Origin: Solirubrobacterales bacterium
GTDB lineage: Bacteria > Actinomycetota > Thermoleophilia > Solirubrobacterales > Solirubrobacteraceae
Direction: 5' to 3'
Assembly: GCA_025964155.1 (NCBI GenBank)
Contig: JAOPZJ010000294.1
Coordinates: 1-33,796, forward strand
Length of the DNA stretch: 33,796 bases
Both the position numbers and the translations under genes were made by a program. The notes under the pieces are model-generated. The model was not told the origin of the DNA and did not search any database. It saw only the letters and a list, made by a program, of their open reading frames with translations. The first letter of the stretch is position 1, and every line of letters starts with the position of its first letter. Shown piece after piece: positions 33,592-33,796 of this stretch.

Positions 33592-33795
33592 CTAAACCTG
33601 CCGTGGTTGTGCCTTGAGCCAGATCGTCGCCGCTTCGACCCGGTTGGACGCCCCGAGCTTTCGCAGGATCCGCTTGACGTGGGACTTGGCGGTCTCCTCG
33701 CTGATGAACAGCCGCGCCGCGATCTGCGCGTTGGATGCGCCGCCGCCGACAAGGGCGAGCACCTCCAGCTCGCGCTTGGAGAGGTTGCCGGCGAT
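33592..33795 (-). CDS. LuxR/NarL-type response regulator, C-terminal HTH (5' end truncated by window edge)
   Basis: ...IAGNLSKRELEVLALVGGGASNAQIAARLFISEETAKSHVKRILRKLGASNRVEAATIWLKAQPRQV*; GerE HTH pattern. Confidence 0.93.
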   Translation of the reverse strand: MAGNLSKRELEVLALVGGGASNAQIAARLFISEETAKSHVKRILRKLGASNRVEAATIWLKAQPRQV

Positions 33796-33796
33796 C

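Noticed and set aside
1-33796. Mobile elements, prophage, toxin-antitoxin or defence islands
   Set aside because: No transposase, integrase, phage or recognised defence genes were seen; gene content is metabolic and regulatory.

Overview
High-GC actinobacterial chromosomal segment, probably Thermoleophilia/Solirubrobacterales-like (judged from gene style only). About 35 protein genes are supported. They include an ECF sigma factor with a fused zinc-finger tail (truncated at the left edge), aldehyde dehydrogenase, thiolase, an SCP2-like protein with a repetitive tail, rubredoxin, a GerW-like protein, a glutathionyl-hydroquinone-reductase-like GST, and a membrane spermidine-synthase-like protein. 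There is also a divergent two-component locus, a bioB-bioF-bioD operon, xthA, a HIT protein, an ECF41-like sigma factor divergent from a DHA2 MFS exporter, a Cys/Met PLP enzyme, enoyl-CoA hydratase, glpK, plsC, a PQQ-type sugar dehydrogenase, fabG-like SDR, and a LuxR HTH truncated at the right edge. No rRNA, tRNA, CRISPR array, transposase or phage genes were recognised. Main second-look items: (1) a strongly structured, apparently ORF-less region of about 300 nt (25344-25643) ending in an 11-bp intrinsic terminator just upstream of glpK, a candidate unannotated ncRNA or leader; (2) two mirror-image ECF41-type promoters (GGTCACA-N16-CGTC and exact TGTCACA-N16-CGTC) between the ECF41-like sigma gene and the MFS gene; (3) a two-component locus whose kinase has degenerate H, N and D boxes, next to a secreted protein translationally coupled to a canonical response regulator; (4) a one-base frameshift in a biotinyl carrier protein gene; (5) recurrent TANNNT boxes 6-9 nt upstream of start codons, suggesting widespread leaderless transcription. 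All calls come from reading the sequence and recalled family knowledge; no searches or folding were run.
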